64,000 nt of DNA from Chryseobacterium indologenes. Lineage in GTDB: Bacteria; Bacteroidota; Bacteroidia; Flavobacteriales; Weeksellaceae. A model generated the notes under the pieces. That model had not been told where the DNA came from. It did no database searches and saw only the letters and a program-made list of their open reading frames with translations. The first letter of the stretch is position 1, and each line of letters opens with the position of its first letter. The DNA is taken from NCBI GenBank assembly GCA_001013295.1, contig LAZY01000078.1, positions 412,014 through 476,013 on the forward strand, given 5' to 3'. Positions 60,143-64,000 of the stretch are shown here, one piece after another. The position numbers and the translations under genes were made by a program.

Positions 60143-63100
60143 ATGAGAAAAAATATAATCTCAATATATTTTCTGTTTACTTCATTTTTGGCATCTTCAC
60201 AAACTTCGGCAGAAGCTTATATACAAACAAGAACATACCTTGAGCCAGTTTCTTCTACTAATCATAGTGCCCGACAAATTCATGAGGTTCAATATTTTGA
60301 TGCATTGGGAAGACCTAAACAGGTTGTAAGCGTAAAATCAACCCCAGGCGGTAAAGATGTTGTTGCTCATATTGAATATGACAGTTTTGGAAATCAGGTA
60401 GTAAGTTATCTCCCTGTTCCTCAACAGGTAACACTTAATGGAGAAATTCATCCAAACCCTTTAAATAACGCCACAAATCCCGGTATTTATGCAAATGAGA
60501 AAATTTTCTCAGGGAAAAAATTTGAAAACTCTCCTTTAAATAGGGTTTTAGAAGAAACTCAGACAGGAGCAGCGTGGGCCTCAAAACCTGTCAAATATGG
60601 ATATAATACCAATACCGATGGTGAAGTGAAAAGATATACCGCTTCTTTTGAATATTCTACTTTTCAGTCAACTATTGTATTATCTGGATACTATGGAGCA
60701 AATCAGTTGTATAAGAACATAATTACTGACGAAGATAACAATAAGACCATTGAATTTAAAAATGCTCAGGGACAAATTATTTTGATTAAGAGGATAATTA
60801 GTGATTCAGAAAGCGCTGATACGTACTATGTATACAATGAATATGATCAACTTGCTTATATTATTCCACCCAATGCATCAGCCACTACCTTTTCTTCGGC
60901 AATAGTGGATCAGTTTTGCTACCAGTTTAAATACGATGATAAAAATCGTATGGTAGAAAGGAAAAACCCAGGGAGAGGATGGGAATTTATGGTTTATGAC
61001 AAACAGGATCGAATTGTACTACAGCAAGATCCTGCGTTAGGAACTGTAAACAATAATTTTAACAAGAAAGGATGGCTTTTTACAAAATATGATCAACAAG
61101 GCAGAGTGGTTTATACAGGTTTTTTTGCAAATACAGCAACCAGAGCTGTCATGCAAACTGCTATTGATAATATGGCTGCCAATCCAGGAAATATTGAATC
61201 CAGAAGCACCACCCCTTTTTCTCAGAATGGTTTAGATATTTATTATACCAAGAGTGCATTTCCAACAGGGAGCATGACAATACTGAGTGTAAACTATTAT
61301 GACACTTATCCACCAGCGACTCCTACTATTCCATCCAATATATTAGGACAAAATGTTATAACAGATGCACAAAACTCCGGAGTAAATACCAAATCTATAG
61401 CTGTAGCATCCTATGTGAAAAACATTGATGATGATAACTGGACAAAGAATTATGTGTGGTATGATTCCAAAGGAAGGAAAATTGGTTCTCATTCTATAAA
61501 TCATTTAGGAGGGTTTACTAAAAAGGAGGCATTAATAGACTTTACAGGTAATGTTAAAGAATCATATGTCTACCACAAAAGAATAGCAAGTGATCAAGAA
61601 ACCAAGATCAGAGAAGTATTTGAATATGATAATCAAAATAGATTGGTTTCACATAAGCATAACGTCAATAATTATTATAGAGAGGAAAATTTGGCAATCC
61701 TCAACTACAACGAATTAGGGCAGCTGGCTAATAAAAAAATTGGACAATATGATGCGCAAAATTACCAACCTTTGCAATCAATTGATTATAAATACAATAT
61801 AAGAGGTTGGTTGACAAATATTAATGATCCTGAAAATTTAGGAGATGATTTTTTTGCAATGCAATTAAAATATCAAAATCCTCAAGATGCACAGTACGGG
61901 ATCGCCAAGTATAATGGAACTATATCCGAGGTCGATTGGAAAACAGCAAAAGATAATATACAAAGAAGATATTCTTATACTTATGATCCCCTTAATAGGC
62001 TTACAAAAGGAACTTTTTTAACACCATATCTGGCGTCCAATACTCAGAATCATTTTTATGATGAGGAGGTAAGTTATGATCTTAATGGAAATATCAAAAC
62101 TTTAAATAGATTTCAAGCTCCTCCTGCTGGATCTTCCACTGCGATGCAAATTGATGAGCTTGTTTATGACTATGAGGTACCTAACATATCAAATAAGTTA
62201 GTGAAGATTACGGATAATAGAAATAACTCTTCTGGATACCCTATTGGAGGGAATATTATTGATTATGATATCAATGGTAATATGACAAGTCAAAAAGATA
62301 AAGGTATATCATCTATAATATATAATTATTTGAATTTACCTAAGCAAATTTTAGCGGGACAAGGAAATACCAGTTATTTTTACAGAGCTGATGGAACTAA
62401 GCTAAAAAAAGTTTATGGGAATAAAACAACAGAATATTTAGATGGCTTTCAGTATGAAAATGGTGTTTTAAAATTAATACGAACCACAGAAGGTACGTAT
62501 AGCACAGAGAGAGAACAGTATTTATATGACCATAAAGATCATTTAGGAAATATTAGGCTTACATTTGGTGCTGCTGATGGTGGAGGATGGTTTTATTTAA
62601 AAGAAAATAATTATTATCCTTTCGGATTATTACATCAGGGATATAATGATTTTGATAATCTTAAAGATTTCGATATACCTTATAATAATAAATATAACGG
62701 AAAAGAACTTCAGGAAACAGGAATGTATGATTACGATGCGAGAATGTATATGCCTGACTTAGGAAGATGGGGAGTTCTTGACCCTTTAATGAATAAATAT
62801 GAGACAATTTCACCTTATTCATATGTAGCAAATAACCCTGTAAATGCTATAGATCCGGATGGAAAGAAAATATTATTTGTTAATGGTCATTATCAACGCA
62901 CCTACGTGGGAAGATACATTTTAGGATCAGATAAACCAGGAGAAGATTATTGGGGTAATGGATTTCCTTTCCAAGCTAAGGTTTTCTTTGATGATTTTGC
63001 AGAGATAAAAGCTTCAAACTTTATTAATGGATCTTCATTCATAGGAGGAGATATGAGTGGGCAAGACCGATATGATGCCGGGTATAAATATGCTAAGGAT

Positions 63101-63589
63101 CATATTGATGAGCTTACCTCCAATATGGCAAAAGGAGAAACATTTAAAATAGTAACACATAGTGAAGGATCTGCTTATGGAGCTGGAGTGGCAAGGTATC
63201 TTTTGGATAAAGGTTATAAAGTAAGCAGTATAGTTCATCTTTCTTCAGATGAAGGAGATGAGTTTACCACACCAAAAGAACCTGAAACATATCAACTCGT
63301 TTACGATGGTGATGTTCTAACAGGAAATAAAAAAATTAAGGGTGTCGATAAATTTGGAGTAGTTGATTCTGGGCTTGGAGCGATATATGTTCACGGAAGT
63401 ACAAGAACAAAAGGAGTTTTTAAACAGGTTCAGGATTTAAAAACAGTGAAAACGGTAAAAAATATAGGAACTGTAAATGGAAAGACTAAAAGTTGGACTT
63501 CACAAGATAGTGCATCAACGCCAAATAAGACTAGTTTTATGAGAATTGATGATGATATAATATATAACCAAGATGGAACACATAAATAA
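60143..63589 (+). CDS. DUF6443/RHS repeat protein with lipase-like C-terminal toxin domain
   Basis: 1148 residues; signal peptide 'MRKNIISIYFLFTSFLASSQ'. DUF6443 begins about residue 20 ('TYLEPVSSTNHSARQIHEVQYFDALGRPKQVV'); RHS repeats follow; the RHS-associated core ends at 'DPDGK' (residue about 908) after 'LGRWGVLDPLMNKYETISPYSYVANNPVNAIDPDGK'. The C-terminal 240 residues are the variable toxin: 'KIVTHSEGSAYGAG' with Ser1007 as lipase-type nucleophile, an Asp in 'LVYDGDVLTG' and a His in 'IYVHGST'. That suggests an alpha/beta-hydrolase (lipase-like) effector. Immunity candidate overlaps its end. Confidence 0.85.
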   Translation: MRKNIISIYFLFTSFLASSQTSAEAYIQTRTYLEPVSSTNHSARQIHEVQYFDALGRPKQVVSVKSTPGGKDVVAHIEYDSFGNQVVSYLPVPQQVTLNGEIHPNPLNNATNPGIYANEKIFSGKKFENSPLNRVLEETQTGAAWASKPVKYGYNTNTDGEVKRYTASFEYSTFQSTIVLSGYYGANQLYKNIITDEDNNKTIEFKNAQGQIILIKRIISDSESADTYYVYNEYDQLAYIIPPNASATTFSSAIVDQFCYQFKYDDKNRMVERKNPGRGWEFMVYDKQDRIVLQQDPALGTVNNNFNKKGWLFTKYDQQGRVVYTGFFANTATRAVMQTAIDNMAANPGNIESRSTTPFSQNGLDIYYTKSAFPTGSMTILSVNYYDTYPPATPTIPSNILGQNVITDAQNSGVNTKSIAVASYVKNIDDDNWTKNYVWYDSKGRKIGSHSINHLGGFTKKEALIDFTGNVKESYVYHKRIASDQETKIREVFEYDNQNRLVSHKHNVNNYYREENLAILNYNELGQLANKKIGQYDAQNYQPLQSIDYKYNIRGWLTNINDPENLGDDFFAMQLKYQNPQDAQYGIAKYNGTISEVDWKTAKDNIQRRYSYTYDPLNRLTKGTFLTPYLASNTQNHFYDEEVSYDLNGNIKTLNRFQAPPAGSSTAMQIDELVYDYEVPNISNKLVKITDNRNNSSGYPIGGNIIDYDINGNMTSQKDKGISSIIYNYLNLPKQILAGQGNTSYFYRADGTKLKKVYGNKTTEYLDGFQYENGVLKLIRTTEGTYSTEREQYLYDHKDHLGNIRLTFGAADGGGWFYLKENNYYPFGLLHQGYNDFDNLKDFDIPYNNKYNGKELQETGMYDYDARMYMPDLGRWGVLDPLMNKYETISPYSYVANNPVNAIDPDGKKILFVNGHYQRTYVGRYILGSDKPGEDYWGNGFPFQAKVFFDDFAEIKASNFINGSSFIGGDMSGQDRYDAGYKYAKDHIDELTSNMAKGETFKIVTHSEGSAYGAGVARYLLDKGYKVSSIVHLSSDEGDEFTTPKEPETYQLVYDGDVLTGNKKIKGVDKFGVVDSGLGAIYVHGSTRTKGVFKQVQDLKTVKTVKNIGTVNGKTKSWTSQDSASTPNKTSFMRIDDDIIYNQDGTHK

Positions 63590-63887
63590 AAATAAGAAAT
63601 ATATCTTTTTAAAAATTATAATATACTCAATTGGATTTCTGAGTTTGATATTCCTGTCAAATCTCTGGATTGGAACAGAAGAAAACTGGGATCAAATTGT
63701 TAAAGATGAATTTATCCCTGCCCTTATTACAAGAACAATTGTATTAGTAGTTATAGGGTTAGTGTTTTTAGGAATATCTTTTGGGTTAGACTATGTTTAT
63801 AAGAAAAAAAACAATTTTACAAAAGAATTATTTTTTTTATTGATTTCTTCCCTTATTCTAAATTTAATAAGGATGTTAATTCTCTGA
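63573..63887 (+). CDS. Small membrane protein, candidate immunity protein
   Basis: 104 residues with three hydrophobic segments ('YIFLKIIIYSIGFLSLIFLS', 'TRTIVLVVIGLVFLGISFGL', 'LFFLLISSLILNLIRMLIL'). The ATG lies inside the RHS gene (17-base overlap), strong evidence of translational coupling. Small integral-membrane immunity proteins typically protect against lipase or pore-forming toxins. Family not recognised; role inferred from position. Confidence 0.78.
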   Translation: MEHINKNKKYIFLKIIIYSIGFLSLIFLSNLWIGTEENWDQIVKDEFIPALITRTIVLVVIGLVFLGISFGLDYVYKKKNNFTKELFFLLISSLILNLIRMLIL

Positions 63888-64000
63888 GTGAGTCGTCCTA
63901 AAATAGGTTGACATAAATTAAACAATATTTAATCCGGAGAGATATTTTATTTCTTCGGATTTTTTATGCACTTTATCTGGAGTTTCCATATTAAGGCTTA
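63885..64000 (-). mobile_element. Right-hand edge of an IS3-type insertion sequence
   Basis: The element ends near 63885-63907 ('GAGTGAGTCGTCCTAAAATAGG'-type sequence), with the transposase C-terminus directly inside. The other end is not in the window, so the exact terminal repeat and target duplication cannot be set. Confidence 0.55.
63918..64000 (-). CDS. IS3-family transposase OrfB, C-terminal end (cut by window edge)
   Basis: The minus strand ends with 27 residues ('SLNMETPDKVHKK...IKYLSGLNIV' pattern) before the TAA at 63918-63920. The 'SL(x)(x)xTP' word is the typical C-terminal end of IS3 integrase-type transposases (integrase core, last helix). The rest lies outside the window. It sits 30 bases after the immunity gene. 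Confidence 0.75.
   Translation of the reverse strand, partial: SLNMETPDKVHKKSEEIKYLSGLNIV

Overview
This is a low-GC chromosomal window from a Bacteroidota member, most likely a Chryseobacterium-like flavobacterium. The support is the protein content (type IX secretion C-terminal signal, ligase-associated repair genes, DUF6443/RHS proteins, a flavobacterial-style VgrG/PAAR pair) and the repeated presence of the Bacteroidetes -7 promoter element TAnnTTTG upstream of genes. I saw no tRNA, rRNA or CRISPR array. One insertion sequence (IS3-type) enters at the right edge.

Layout. 1-5.6 kb: a FabH-like fragment with a palindromic operator, a Crp/Fnr regulator, a nucleosidase, then a minus-strand esterase-MFS-DsbA/FrnE block divergent from an HxlR regulator that has a TACT...AGTA palindrome at its start codon. 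5.6-11.5 kb: an orphan type VI secretion effector island: VgrG, a PAAR-like protein ending in a GH-E nuclease toxin domain, an ankyrin protein (candidate immunity) and three unrecognised small genes. 12-22 kb: mixed metabolic and regulatory genes (MFS, NrtR-like Nudix regulator, MBL hydrolase, LuxR-type HTH, a frameshifted Crp, a CAT-family acyltransferase, a PPC-domain protein, Crp + PRISE-type reductase, AraC/HbpS/SDR operon). 22-28.8 kb: the ligase-associated DNA repair cassette (exonuclease, ATP-dependent ligase, DEXH helicase, PdeM) with a phosphoglycerate mutase in it. 28.9-41.5 kb: alpha/beta hydrolase, MFS, nitrilase, AraC, a stress flavoprotein, MocR divergent from cupin-DHDPS-thioredoxin, and an ArsR-SRPBCC-DUF1801-DoxX-DUF4256 series containing a triplicated intergenic repeat.

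42-53.7 kb holds the most striking system: four paralogous secreted pilin-like subunits (two of them almost identical, three with the same promoter/operator cassette), a two-Ig-domain periplasmic chaperone, a 934-residue outer-membrane protein with an usher-like layout, a two-domain putative tip adhesin whose C-terminal domain resembles the pilins, and then a cytoplasmic hybrid histidine kinase, a second short kinase and a NarL-type response regulator. I read this as a Bacteroidota chaperone-usher-like surface fibre locus with its own phosphorelay. That reading is an inference from architecture and gene order.

54.5-64 kb: a T9SS-sorted protein, a 1321-residue YD/DUF5977 protein and an RHS polymorphic toxin with a lipase-like C-terminal domain, followed by an overlapping small membrane protein (candidate immunity) and the end of an IS3-family transposase. 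Decayed gene pieces flank the pilus locus on both sides (about 41.5-41.8 kb and 53.8-54.45 kb). Palindromic repeats of one family (arm GCCACGAATGCACGAAT) occur three times between genes.
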